A program made the translations under genes and the position numbers. DNA of 64,000 bases. It comes from DATMRF01 sp035566435 (lineage in GTDB: Bacteria > Verrucomicrobiota > Verrucomicrobiia > Limisphaerales > UBA8199). Within the stretch, counting starts at the first letter, position 1; each line of letters begins with the position of its first letter. Shown one piece after another: positions 26,445-35,172 of this stretch. The stretch is from assembly GCA_035566435.1 (NCBI GenBank), contig DATMRF010000034.1, positions 1-64,000 on the forward strand, given 5' to 3'. The notes below the pieces were generated by a model. That model saw only the letters and a program-made list of their open reading frames with translations, did not search any database and was not told the origin of the DNA.

Positions 26445-27857
26445 TTAGAGTCCATGGAGTTTGCGCTGGTGAATGAGGCGCGGGCGGGTGGAGACAGCAT
26501 AACGGAGCGCATCGGCGGTGTCGTCGCCGCCAAGGCCGTCATCGTCCGGGTCGGTTTTCAGGACGTCTTCCGGGCGATTGGGATCGTGCTGGAGCGAAGG
26601 CAGACATTCGATGAGGCGGGCGCAGCGCTGGTGGATGAAAAGCCTTGCGGGAACGCCCGCGGCAGGATCACCAAGGTAATGGAGGATTTCGCCCCAGCCG
26701 TTGATGCGGTCGGTGTTGGCGGGGCGCAGGGAAATGCCGAGCGGGGCGTATTGCCGGGCGATGGTGGAGCCGTCGCTTTGACGGCTGAAGATATCGGCGC
26801 CAGCGACGAAGCGGGAGAGGACACGCGCTTGTTGATGGCTGATAGTTGATGGTTGATGGCCTGAGAGGCCATGGCGGGCGAGCATGGAGTGGATGGCCAA
26901 GGCGTGACGCTCGGGGAGCCAGAGGCGTTCGGCGTGTTCATCAACGATAAAGATGCGGCCATCACAATCTTTGCAGCCGAGAAGGACGACGGTGTGATGA
27001 GTGAAGCCGTAATCCATGGCGGCGAACCATTCGACGCCGCGCGCGTCGTCGAAGTCGGGGATAACATGGACATCGCGGCGGAAGGTGGTAAAGAACTGGC
27101 CGGCGGCGATGTCCCAATCGCCATCGAGCCAAGCGCGGCGTTTCCAGCCGGTAAGAGTTTGGAGGATTTTTTGGTAACCGGGGTTGGTGAATCGGTTGTC
27201 CACGACGCGCGCGGGGATGAAGCGGGTATCGGACTCTGCGCCCTGGTGGAAGGGCAGAATGAACTTATTTCGGTACCAGGCGTGGCCGACGCCGCCCGGA
27301 TTGGTGGTCGAGTAGATGCGGGGGCGCCAGCCGGACCGGGAAGTGCGGCAACAGGTGGTGATGTCCTGATGTTTGCGCGCGGTGAGGGTGGTAGCTTCCT
27401 CGATGCCGATGAGGTCGTATTCGAGGCCGAGATAAGCGTCGATGTCGCTCTCATTTTGGAAATGGCCACAGATAATGCGTGAGCCATTGGCAAAGGTGAG
27501 GAGGCCGCGGGACTCAGCGAAGGCGTGCGGGAGATTTTTCAGGACGCGCAGGCGGAGGTCGCCGAAATTTTCACGATTGGATTTGCCGACTTTGCGCAGC
27601 AGGAGGCATTTGAGTCCGGGGACACGCTGGCAATCGTCAGCGCCCATCTGGGCGACGAGCCAGTGAGATTTGCCACCGCCGCGGGCGCCGCCGTAACCGA
27701 TAGCGGTGGGGCCGTCCGGGAGGTCACACAGGCGGGCGGCCGCGCTGGCGGCCAGTTGCCGGGGGTGGAGGATGAGGCGGGCCTGAAGGAAATTTTCGAC
27801 CTGGTCGCGAGGGCAACCGGCGGCGGAGGCATCGGCCAGGAAGTGATCGAGAGACAT
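26445..27857 (-). CDS. Phage-type terminase large subunit
   Basis: The start is the ATG of MSLDHFLADASAAG; upstream in-frame residues are translated microrepeats. The ATPase domain has Walker A GGARGGGKSH (about residues 54-63), Walker B DLIGIEEAT (near 148) and the coupling motif YSTTNPGG. The RNase-H-like nuclease domain starts at AAMDYGFTHH (near 277) and ends at DDTADALRYAV (near 445). A run GHQPSTISHQQA (about residues 330-341) is a translated microrepeat inserted in frame in the nuclease domain. No portal, capsid or tail gene is nearby, so this is an isolated packaging cassette, either a prophage remnant or a domesticated set. Confidence 0.85.
   Translation of the reverse strand: MSLDHFLADASAAGCPRDQVENFLQARLILHPRQLAASAAARLCDLPDGPTAIGYGGARGGGKSHWLVAQMGADDCQRVPGLKCLLLRKVGKSNRENFGDLRLRVLKNLPHAFAESRGLLTFANGSRIICGHFQNESDIDAYLGLEYDLIGIEEATTLTARKHQDITTCCRTSRSGWRPRIYSTTNPGGVGHAWYRNKFILPFHQGAESDTRFIPARVVDNRFTNPGYQKILQTLTGWKRRAWLDGDWDIAAGQFFTTFRRDVHVIPDFDDARGVEWFAAMDYGFTHHTVVLLGCKDCDGRIFIVDEHAERLWLPERHALAIHSMLARHGLSGHQPSTISHQQARVLSRFVAGADIFSRQSDGSTIARQYAPLGISLRPANTDRINGWGEILHYLGDPAAGVPARLFIHQRCARLIECLPSLQHDPNRPEDVLKTDPDDDGLGGDDTADALRYAVSTRPRLIHQRKLHGL
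26831..26868. repeat. Microrepeat inserted in the terminase nuclease domain
   Basis: Units GTTGATGGCTGATA and GTTGATGGTTGATG lie in tandem. On the minus strand they read HQPSTISHQQ without breaking the frame. They are the same word family as at 2060-2087 and 320-345. Confidence 0.7.
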
Positions 27858-28561
27858 GGGGTCGTCAGAACGTGGGAGCGTGGGAGCGTGGAAACGGCGG
27901 CCGGGGAGCGAAGGCAGAGAGGACGGACGGTGGAAGGTTGAGGATGGAAGGAGACGTGGAACCTTGAACCTCGAGCCCTGAACCTTGAACGCTGAGCGTC
28001 GAAAGTCCGCCTTCGAAATCAGGAGTCGCTTTTTTCTGCGCACGCGATGAGCGTAGCACGGTGTTTTGGGTGTTTGGCGGCTCGTGCCGACAGGACCTGC
28101 GGGGAGGCGAAGGGAGGTACGGTTTTAGCGAAAGGACGCGCAAAAAAATCTTCGAAAAAGATATTGACGGAGTGGCAATTGTTTTCGAGTTGCACGTGGG
28201 TGGCACGATAGCACGGGGTTTGGGAGGAGGCTTCGTGCCGAGGGCCTTGGGTTGCGCCGGACTGCGCCCAGGCCCCCTCCCGCTGCACCGGACTGCAATT
28301 ATTTTTCAGGAAAAAGGAAGACCCGGGTTGGGGGGATGTGGAGGACTGAGGCCGGCTAACCGCGAATCACGCTGAGCCTGCGGGAAGGGGCTTAAGCGGA
28401 GAGGATGCGAGGAGCACAGGTTCTTAGACCACGGATCACGCGGGCGTTCAATTTCAATCGCAGGCTTTGGCGCAAGTAATTGGAAAGTTGCGAAATCCTG
28501 GCCACGGTGGTCGTTTTCCTTTGCCAAGCGGCCCTCCTGTTCATGTATATTGCTCGTTTAT
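27858..28561. other. Gene-free region with microrepeats upstream of the terminase
   Basis: No supported gene. At 27870-27895 a GGGAGCGTGGGAGCGTGG run occurs, and at 27957-28000 degenerate GAACCTTGAACCTCGAGCCC units; both families read in frame as extensions of the terminase (HAPTLP, FKVQGSRFKV). The 28130-28190 stretch is A/T-richer than its surroundings and could hold the terminase promoter. The final 150 bases lead to the FG-GAP gene, with no clear promoter. Confidence 0.5.
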
Positions 28562-31500
28562 ATGCGAAGCAGTGACGTGGAACCCCGCAGGGGAGGTGCG
28601 AAGCTGGGATTAGGCGCCGTGGGCGTGAGCACGCTCTGGTGCGCAGGCCTGCTGCTCTCCACTTTGGGCGGAGCGGCGGCCCTAATCTCGACGTTTCAGG
28701 CCGGAGACGCCTCCTGGCATCTGGGCACGATCGGGATTGGGCAGCTCGACAGTTCGCCCGATCTGGAGATCGTAGTACCGTATCGGGATTCTTCCGGCCA
28801 ATGGTTTGTGGACGCGTTCAAGTGGAATGGCCAGCGGCTGCCGGGTTTTCCGTATTCGTCGGGCGGCGAAGAAATGAACGTCTCGCCGACGCTGTACGAC
28901 CTGGACCACGATGGCCGGGACGAGATCCTCTTCACGCGCGGCAACCACGTCATCGCCCTACGCGGCGATGGCTCGGTGATGTGGTCGAACACGGTCAACT
29001 ACGCGAACTATGTGCCAAGCGGCGGCTACCAAACGGTGACCAACGGTTTTTATTGGTGGCCAACCGGAGCCTTCATGAGCCGGCTCCCTGCGACGGCGGT
29101 GTTCTCTTCGCAGGTCTCGCCGCCGATGGTCATGGACGTCAACGGCAACGGAACCAACGAAATCGTCACCGCCTGGAAAATCGATCCCGATCCGAGCGGC
29201 AGCGGGCAGGATTTCAATCCTTTCATCAGCGACATCTACGGTTCCGCCGAATGGGGCACCGCGGGGGAAACCTGGTCCGGCGGGGTTGTGGTCTTCGACG
29301 CCAATACCGGCAACCAGAATTTCGTCTATCACATTCACCAACTCGTGGAGTCGGGCCTGGCGATCGGGCGGGCCAAGCCGGGACCAGCGCTGAACATTTA
29401 TGAGTTGAACGACAGCGACAGCGTGGTCTCGTTCGACAAGACGCAGCCCTTCGGTCTTTGGGGGAAAGGGATGCTGCACAAACAATTTGGGAAGAACCAG
29501 GCGCTGATGACCGGTTCGTATCAGTTGCCGATCGACATTTACACCGCGGACATCAACGGGGACGGCCTGGACGAAGTGCTGGTGGCCGGCACTCAATTCG
29601 GCACGCTCTGGCAGCCGAACGAAACGATTCTCGGCAACGATGGCGCGGTGCTCTGGCGTCACTGGCTGCCGCACGTGGACTACGTCAACGACTACGGCTG
29701 GAATAACAGCGCCTGCCTGATTCCGGTCAACCCGGACCACGACAACCACATCGACGTGCTCGGGTTCAATCATGGGTACGAAATCACGTTCCGCTATTGG
29801 AACGGCGTCGAGTTGGTGGATCGACCCGGCTGGCCGAAGAGTTTTTATCCTTTCCTGCCAACGCCCCCGGTGGTGGGCGACGTTGACGGCGACGGCCAGG
29901 AGGAAATTATCATCGGCACTTACGATCCCACCCTCACGCCCTCGGCGGGCAATCTCCTGATCTATGCTTTGGACGGCACACTGAAGCAGAGCATCCCGGT
30001 GGCGGGCGGCATCAAACACATCCCGGCGCTAGGTGACGTCGAAGGCATTGGCCGGCTGGACGTTGTTTATCGCTCAACGTTGGGGCAGGTATATGTGCAG
30101 AATTTCGGCGCCACCGGCACCAACCACGTGTCCTGGGCCACGCACCGGGGCAACATGCATCGCGACGGCAACCGCGGCGTTTCGCTGTTTCCGCCGGGGA
30201 CGCCGCTGGTCACGAAGAAGTCCTCGGGGTATAACCGCGTCAGCTTCAATTGGACCAACGCCAGTCCAGCCGAATGTTTTCGCATCTATCGCGCCGAGGA
30301 GGCCAGCGGCCCTTTTCAACAAATCGCCACCGTCACTTCCGCCACGACAGCATACACCGACTATGGCCTCAAGGCCGGCTGGCAATACTTCTACGAAGTG
30401 GGCGCAGTGTACAGCACCAATACGGTCCATTCGTCCCCGTTCGCCGTCCTGCCCCTGTTGAACAGCAACCTCATCGCCAACGCGGGCTTCGAACAGAACG
30501 ACAACAGCCACTGGGACAAATGGTATAGCGGCAGCATCGGCATGACGAACATGGTCGCCAGCACCAACACGGCCTACCAGGGCAGGCAATCCATGCGCAT
30601 TATCCTCGAGAACCAGGGCGACAACGGCTCGATCTCGCAGTTCAACCAATACGGCATCCCCGACTCGACGCTGTTCGTTACCCCGGGCGCTTTCTACAGC
30701 TTCGGCGGCTTCTTCAAAAGCACCGGCATCTCGCAGCCCTCCGAGCATTTTCTCAAATGGGTCTCGACCAAGACCGGCTACGACACCAACAACCGTCCCG
30801 ATGCGCCTTACCCGAACTATTTCACTCCGCATTTCGTCGCCGGCACTGGCGCCACGGAGTGGACTTACGAGAACCGCACCTTTCAATTGCCTGCCGGCAT
30901 TCCCAATCTCGAACTCGCCCACAATTACACCATCAGCGCGCCAGGCAGCGGCTCCATCTATCTTGACAATATTTTCTTCCGCCAAATCCCCAGCCCCTCG
31001 GCCACCAATTGGACCGTCTGGGTGCCGTTCGGGTCCACCTGGCGTTTTTTCGCGGCGGCCCCGCCCGCGAACTGGTTTGCCGCCAACTTCAACGATGCCG
31101 CGTGGCCGGTCGGCGCCGCCAAGTTCGGCGCGGGCGGAGGCCCCACCAATGTCGTCACCGCCCTCCCGCAGATGTTGCCGGCCTACTATTTCCGAAAAAC
31201 GTTCAATGTCGCTTCCACCGACTTCGAGGAACTCCTCCTCTGCGCCACTTGCACCGATGTCTATGGCGGCACCATTTGCCCGCTGGGGGTCTTCATCAAC
31301 GGAACTGAAGTCAAGTCCACCATCGAAGCGGTCAGCGGCCAAGGCAACGAAGTCCTTTACTTCGACCTGACTCCGTTTGCCCAACTGATCCAACCCGGCG
31401 CCAACACGATTGCGGTTAAACTCGGCAACACGTGGGCCTCCGACTGGGACGATGTAGCCTTCGACGTCAGCCTCCGGGCCGTGCTTTATCATCCGGTGGT

Positions 31501-31738
31501 GCCGCGTCTGACCGCGCAGAACGCGCCGTCAAGCGCGCCTCGTTTGTCGGTGGAGACGCCCCCCGGCAGCATCTGGCAAATCCAATCGTGTGACGACTTG
31601 GCGCTGGCTGCCTGGCAGGTCGTGCGGACTTTCACCAACACCACCGGCGGCGTCCAGACTTTTCAGGACACGGGACAGAATGGCCGCGTGCCAGCCGTGA
31701 ATGTGCGCAGCCGGTTTTATCGGCTGGCGCCGTTTTGA
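28562..31738 (+). CDS. Large secreted FG-GAP/VCBS-repeat protein
   Basis: A protein of 1058 residues. ATG at 28562 is preferred over a TTG 12 bases earlier. An N-terminal hydrophobic segment (LGAVGVSTLWCAGLLLSTLG) suggests export. Repeated beta-propeller blades carry Ca-binding-type loops: DLDHDGRDEI, DVNGNGTNEI, DINGDGLDEV and DVDGDGQEEI. A fibronectin-III-like segment (RVSFNWTNASPAECFRIYR) follows near residue 560, then a galactose-binding-like region (NLIANAGFEQNDNSHWDKW), a second jelly-roll segment, and the shared tail (WQIQSCDDLALAAWQ to SRFYRLAPF). A surface adhesion or carbohydrate-binding role is likely. It stands alone between the packaging cassette and the signalling region. Confidence 0.82.
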   Translation: MRSSDVEPRRGGAKLGLGAVGVSTLWCAGLLLSTLGGAAALISTFQAGDASWHLGTIGIGQLDSSPDLEIVVPYRDSSGQWFVDAFKWNGQRLPGFPYSSGGEEMNVSPTLYDLDHDGRDEILFTRGNHVIALRGDGSVMWSNTVNYANYVPSGGYQTVTNGFYWWPTGAFMSRLPATAVFSSQVSPPMVMDVNGNGTNEIVTAWKIDPDPSGSGQDFNPFISDIYGSAEWGTAGETWSGGVVVFDANTGNQNFVYHIHQLVESGLAIGRAKPGPALNIYELNDSDSVVSFDKTQPFGLWGKGMLHKQFGKNQALMTGSYQLPIDIYTADINGDGLDEVLVAGTQFGTLWQPNETILGNDGAVLWRHWLPHVDYVNDYGWNNSACLIPVNPDHDNHIDVLGFNHGYEITFRYWNGVELVDRPGWPKSFYPFLPTPPVVGDVDGDGQEEIIIGTYDPTLTPSAGNLLIYALDGTLKQSIPVAGGIKHIPALGDVEGIGRLDVVYRSTLGQVYVQNFGATGTNHVSWATHRGNMHRDGNRGVSLFPPGTPLVTKKSSGYNRVSFNWTNASPAECFRIYRAEEASGPFQQIATVTSATTAYTDYGLKAGWQYFYEVGAVYSTNTVHSSPFAVLPLLNSNLIANAGFEQNDNSHWDKWYSGSIGMTNMVASTNTAYQGRQSMRIILENQGDNGSISQFNQYGIPDSTLFVTPGAFYSFGGFFKSTGISQPSEHFLKWVSTKTGYDTNNRPDAPYPNYFTPHFVAGTGATEWTYENRTFQLPAGIPNLELAHNYTISAPGSGSIYLDNIFFRQIPSPSATNWTVWVPFGSTWRFFAAAPPANWFAANFNDAAWPVGAAKFGAGGGPTNVVTALPQMLPAYYFRKTFNVASTDFEELLLCATCTDVYGGTICPLGVFINGTEVKSTIEAVSGQGNEVLYFDLTPFAQLIQPGANTIAVKLGNTWASDWDDVAFDVSLRAVLYHPVVPRLTAQNAPSSAPRLSVETPPGSIWQIQSCDDLALAAWQVVRTFTNTTGGVQTFQDTGQNGRVPAVNVRSRFYRLAPF

Positions 31739-31934
31739 ACCGCCGCAGGCGATTGTTCGATCGATGGCCCGGTTTCGAACCCGCCCGTGCTTGTAGTTCA
31801 CCTTGCCAGACAGGTCCACGGGTCGGCTGGCGGGGGGCACTGCATACGACGGCGCCGCATACGGTTTCAGCTTTTGTGGAAGAAGGAGTTTTAGGGTAAG
31901 TGTGGGACTTAGACACAACCCCTTGAAGGGGGCC

Positions 31935-32069
31935 TCAGGATGATTTTCGGTGCTGACCAGGGGGCGCCAGAGAGGGAGGACGCTCGCGTCGTGTGCCGCG
32001 GTTGAAGCCGCCGCCGCCGCGGAGCAAGAGGACCAGAACCAGAATGATGAGGATAATTTCCACAAACAT
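31935..32069 (-). CDS. Small membrane peptide (DUF3309-like)
   Basis: A 44-residue peptide beginning MFVEIILIILVLVLLLRGGG and ending in a basic, hydrophilic tail (RKSS). One transmembrane helix followed by a glycine run is the pattern of DUF3309-type peptides, as in the larger example at 55742. It overlaps a longer frame in another phase that has no such character. The start is ATG; the upstream ribosome site is weak (GAG). It is probably an envelope-stress peptide. The segment 31739-31934 holds nothing else I can support. Confidence 0.55.
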   Translation of the reverse strand: MFVEIILIILVLVLLLRGGGGFNRGTRRERPPSLAPPGQHRKSS

Positions 32070-32114
32070 CTTTTACTCTACGGTTGGCAACGGCTTCGCG
32101 ACATTAGGTATTGA

Positions 32115-32279
32115 CCCCAACAGCCTGTTCTAAACCGGACGCTTCAATCTACCTTTCTGCCGGTCGCGGTCGGCGGTGGCCGAGTCTTCACCCGCTATGC
32201 CTATCGTTACGACCACGGCGTCGTCGCGCCTTCATACGCCTACTATGACTTTGGTTTTTGGTGTGCGCGGGGGTTTTAG
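32115..32279 (+). pseudogene. Possible relic of a formylglycine-generating-enzyme/SUMF1-like C-terminus
   Basis: A start-less open frame whose end reads FTRYAYRYDHGVVAPSYAYY, then DFGFWCARGF and a stop. The order R-x-A-x-R-Y, aromatic run, G-F-x-C-A-R recalls the C-terminal signature of SUMF1/FGE-type sulfatase-maturation domains. Only about 40 residues remain. The match is weak and by eye. Confidence 0.3.
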
Positions 32280-32281
32280 CC

Positions 32282-32418
32282 TTTAGAGCGTGTTTCCAAG
32301 TTGCAGGAAACGACGTAAGAAGACTCAAACCTCCGGCGTAGGTTACGGCCTGACGGGAGATCAGAGACTCCTTACGTCGTCTCCTACAGAAAAAGGGGAT
32401 TTCCAAACAGGCTCTTAG
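32282..32418. mobile_element. Candidate MITE-like element
   Basis: About 137 bases bounded by imperfect inverted repeats (left TTAGAGCGTGTTTCCAA, right, reversed, TAAGAGCCTGTTTGGAA). A second, perfect inverted repeat lies inside (ACGACGTAAG at 32310-32319 with CTTACGTCGT at 32371-32380). No coding capacity. The ends resemble those of some IS families, so it may be mobilised in trans. Confidence 0.45.
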
Positions 32419-32582
32419 TCCTTTGTCTCTTTGAACTGCCATAGAGGCAGCGACGGAAAGTGGTAAAGGGAATTGTAGTTGCCCGGAGCAGTCGAAGCCG
32501 AGCGGGAGGCAAGAAGTTCCCTCTCCGCGCGTCATCCACGGCCGGCCCGGACGCCCGGACCTTGTGCGAAAAAGCTTCAGAT

Positions 32583-32599
32583 GGGGGGAAATACCCCCC
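32583..32599 (+). promoter_or_regulatory. GGGGGGAAATACCCCCC operator-like site
   Basis: Six G, AAATA, six C, ending 50 bases before the GTG of the PAS kinase. It is the 17-base relative of the 14-base motif GGGGKRAACMCCCY seen at 49731, 50515, 53454 and 55592, in the same orientation relative to its gene. Confidence 0.5.
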
Positions 32600-32648
32600 G
32601 GTTAACCCCATAATATCTCCGCGCGCTTGCCCGGTCTATTCTCTTGGG

Positions 32649-33908
32649 GTGAGCACCGTAAACATAAAGTTGAGCCGTAGCCTGCGAACAACGCGAAGGG
32701 CCGCGCGGAAAGTTGCCCTGCGCGACGCACCGTCCGCCAAACGCCTGGATGCGCTTCAATCCGAGACCACCATGAGGGCTTCGGAGATTCGTTACCGCCG
32801 GCTGTTCGAAGCGGCCCGCGACGGAATTCTTATTCTGGACCCGAGCACGCGAAAAATCACCGACGCCAATCCGTTCATGACGGAATTATTGGGCTACCCG
32901 CACGCGGAATTGCTGGGCAAGGAACTTTGGGAAATCGGGCTGCTCCAGGATGAAAAAGCCAGCCAGGCAGCTTTCCAGGAATTGCAGCAGCGACACTTCA
33001 TCCGGTATGAGGACCTGCCGCTCCAAACCAAAGGCGGCCAACGCCATGAGGTCGAGTTCGTCAGCAACCTCTACGACGAGGACGGCCGGGCGGTCATTCA
33101 GTGCAACATCCGTGACATCACAGAGCGCAAGGGGGTTGAGCGGGATTTGCAAGCCGCCAAAGACGTCATCAGCCAGCACGCCACCCAACTGGAGAGCCTG
33201 GTCAACGAGCGCACCCGCCAGCTTCGCGAAACGATCGGTGAACTGGAAGGGTTTTCCTACAGCGTATCGCATGACATGCGCGCACCCTTGCGGGCCATGC
33301 AAAGCTTCGCCTCCTATCTTGCCGAGGAGTACGGCGACAAGCTCGATGAGAAAGGGGTCAATTACATTCAGCAGATCAGGCGCTCGGCGGTGCGTCTGGA
33401 TCGCCTCATCCAGGATGTCCTGAGCTACACCAAAATTCTTCATTCGCCCGTGCCGATGGAGCCGGTGGATCTGGACCGGCTGGTGCGCGACATCATTGTG
33501 ACCTACCCGAATGGGGAGCCGGTTAAACCCCAGATTCAAATCACCGGCAAGTTGCCGAAGGTGTTGGGAAACGAAGCGTTGTTGACGCAATGCGTCTCGA
33601 ACCTGCTGAGCAACGGCACAAAATTCGTTTCACCCGGAACCACACCCCACGTGAGGATCTCGGCCGAGGTGAGGGAGGGATCCATGATTCGAGTGTGGTT
33701 TAAGGACAACGGCATCGGCATCGCCTGCGAAAACCACGCCCGGATTTTCCGGTTGTTTGAGCGGATCCATCCCGAGACGACGTACGAGGGAACCGGCATT
33801 GGCCTGACCATCGTTCGCAAGGCGATCGAGCGCATGGGCGCGCAGGTCGGCTTCGAGTCAACGTTGGGCAAAGGCAGCAACTTCTGGATAGAGTTAAAAA
33901 AAGGATAA
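32649..33908 (+). CDS. PAS-domain sensor histidine kinase
   Basis: A cytoplasmic kinase of 419 residues. The GTG at 32649 is preferred; the frame is open from 32460, but that part is Arg-rich and contains the operator-like site. A PAS domain (YRRLFEAARDGILILDPSTR, about residues 45-160) is followed by a coiled coil and a HisKA domain with phospho-acceptor SVSHDMRAPLR (near 205). The HATPase domain has the N box NLLSNGTKFV, DNGIGIA and GTGIGLTIVRKAIE. The next gene, a receiver-only protein, starts four bases after the stop, so the two form a pair. With no membrane segment, the signal is probably intracellular. Confidence 0.88.
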   Translation: MSTVNIKLSRSLRTTRRAARKVALRDAPSAKRLDALQSETTMRASEIRYRRLFEAARDGILILDPSTRKITDANPFMTELLGYPHAELLGKELWEIGLLQDEKASQAAFQELQQRHFIRYEDLPLQTKGGQRHEVEFVSNLYDEDGRAVIQCNIRDITERKGVERDLQAAKDVISQHATQLESLVNERTRQLRETIGELEGFSYSVSHDMRAPLRAMQSFASYLAEEYGDKLDEKGVNYIQQIRRSAVRLDRLIQDVLSYTKILHSPVPMEPVDLDRLVRDIIVTYPNGEPVKPQIQITGKLPKVLGNEALLTQCVSNLLSNGTKFVSPGTTPHVRISAEVREGSMIRVWFKDNGIGIACENHARIFRLFERIHPETTYEGTGIGLTIVRKAIERMGAQVGFESTLGKGSNFWIELKKG

Positions 33909-33912
33909 TGTT

Positions 33913-34440
33913 ATGAAGCCCATTCTCCAGGTCGATGACGACCCGAACGATGTTTTCCTGCTGAAACACGCTTTGGCGAAGGCGGGGGTAACGAACCCCA
34001 TCCAGGTCGCGACGGATGGACAGGAGGCGATCGACTATGTGAAAGGCACCGGGAGATTTGCGGACCGCGAAAAGTTTCCCCTGCCATGCCTGGTGCTGCT
34101 GGATTTGAAGCTGCCCTACGTGATGGGACTGGAGGTTCTGAAATGGATCCGCCAACAGCGCGAGACGACCCTGATTGTAATCCTGCTGACGGCGTCTGCA
34201 GAAGACACGGATATCGCGACCGCCTACCGTTTGGGCGCCAATGCGTTTCTGACCAAGCCGTCCAAGGCAAGCAAACTCGAGGACATGGCCAAAGCCATCA
34301 AGGACTTCTGGCTGACGCACAACACGCTGCCGGAGGAAGAGCAGGCGGAACCAGCAGCGTCTGGCCTAGCACACGCGGGCACGACAGCGTTCGCTGCGAA
34401 GCTTATGCGGCCCGATAATGGGGCAAGTCGTAAGCAGTAG
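33913..34440 (+). CDS. Receiver-only response regulator (Rcp1/CheY-like)
   Basis: A single receiver domain of about 140 residues with a 30-residue Ala-rich tail. DDD at residues 8-10 forms the acidic pocket, the phosphoaspartate is in LVLLDLKLPYVMGLEVL (near residue 61), and the conserved Thr and Lys are in LLTASAEDTD and FLTKPSK. The insertion GTGRFADREKFPLP before the phospho-site strand is typical of Rcp1-type regulators paired with phytochrome-like kinases. It is almost certainly the partner of the kinase immediately upstream. Confidence 0.88.
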   Translation: MKPILQVDDDPNDVFLLKHALAKAGVTNPIQVATDGQEAIDYVKGTGRFADREKFPLPCLVLLDLKLPYVMGLEVLKWIRQQRETTLIVILLTASAEDTDIATAYRLGANAFLTKPSKASKLEDMAKAIKDFWLTHNTLPEEEQAEPAASGLAHAGTTAFAAKLMRPDNGASRKQ

Positions 34441-34460
34441 AATCACGCCCCGGCCAATAA

Positions 34461-35165
34461 ATGAAAAAGATTACCGTATTACTTTCCGACGATCACACCG
34501 TGGTCCGAGAAGGCCTGAGGCTGCTCCTGGAAACCGATCCGGATATCCAGGTGGTCGGTGAAGCAGCAAATGGCCACCAGTCGGTGAAGGAAGCGAAAAG
34601 GCTTAAGCCCGACGTGGTGCTCCTGGACCTCGCGATGCCGCTGTTAAACGGTTTGGAAGCCGCGCGCCAAATTACCAGGGAAGTTCCCTCAGCCAAAGTG
34701 CTGATCCTCTCGGCTTACACTGACGACCAGTACATCGAGCACGCGATTGAGGCGGGCGCTGCCGGCTACCTGATGAAAGAAACCGTTGGGGATGATTTAT
34801 TGCGAGCCATCCGCGAAGTCGCCAAGGGGAACGCCTTTTTCAGCCCGCCCGTTGCCAAACGATTACTGAAGCAGTGGCAGCAACACACTGGCAACGGCTC
34901 CCCGGCCAGAACGAAGGCCACGCTGTTGACCAGCCGTCAAACGGAAGTCCTCCAATTGATCGCGGAAGGATATGCCACCAAGCAAATAGCCGACATGCTG
35001 ACCTTAAGCATCAAAACCGTGGAGAAACACCGGCAAGACCTCATGAATACGCTGAACATTCATAACATTGCGAGCCTAACCCGATACGCGGTTTCCAGCG
35101 GTGTCGTGGAGTCCAACCGTGTACCTGATGGGTCAGTAACCTCAGCGGCGCGCGCCACCGGCTGA
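34461..35165 (+). CDS. NarL/FixJ-family response regulator
   Basis: An N-terminal receiver (ITVLLSDDHTVVREGLRLLL; phosphoaspartate in VVLLDLAMPLLNGLEAARQ, near residue 54) and a C-terminal LuxR-type HTH (LTSRQTEVLQLIAEGYATKQ, recognition helix SIKTVEKHRQDLMNTL). It acts as a DNA-binding transcription regulator. It follows the receiver-only gene by 20 bases. It is paralogous to the regulator at 50625-51308, which follows a HisKA_3 kinase, the usual partner of NarL-type regulators; the PAS kinase next to this gene is of a different class, so its true partner may be elsewhere. Confidence 0.88.
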   Translation: MKKITVLLSDDHTVVREGLRLLLETDPDIQVVGEAANGHQSVKEAKRLKPDVVLLDLAMPLLNGLEAARQITREVPSAKVLILSAYTDDQYIEHAIEAGAAGYLMKETVGDDLLRAIREVAKGNAFFSPPVAKRLLKQWQQHTGNGSPARTKATLLTSRQTEVLQLIAEGYATKQIADMLTLSIKTVEKHRQDLMNTLNIHNIASLTRYAVSSGVVESNRVPDGSVTSAARATG

Positions 35166-35172
35166 GCGACCG

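Noticed and set aside
30074..31492. Minus-strand open frame of 472 codons
   Set aside because: It is antisense to the FG-GAP protein, which has clear repeated Ca-loop motifs and a shared C-terminal domain; the antisense frame is Gly/Val/Arg-rich noise.
31529..32065. Minus-strand open frame of 178 codons
   Set aside because: It overlaps the FG-GAP C-terminus and is in a different phase from the convincing 44-residue membrane peptide at 31935-32069.
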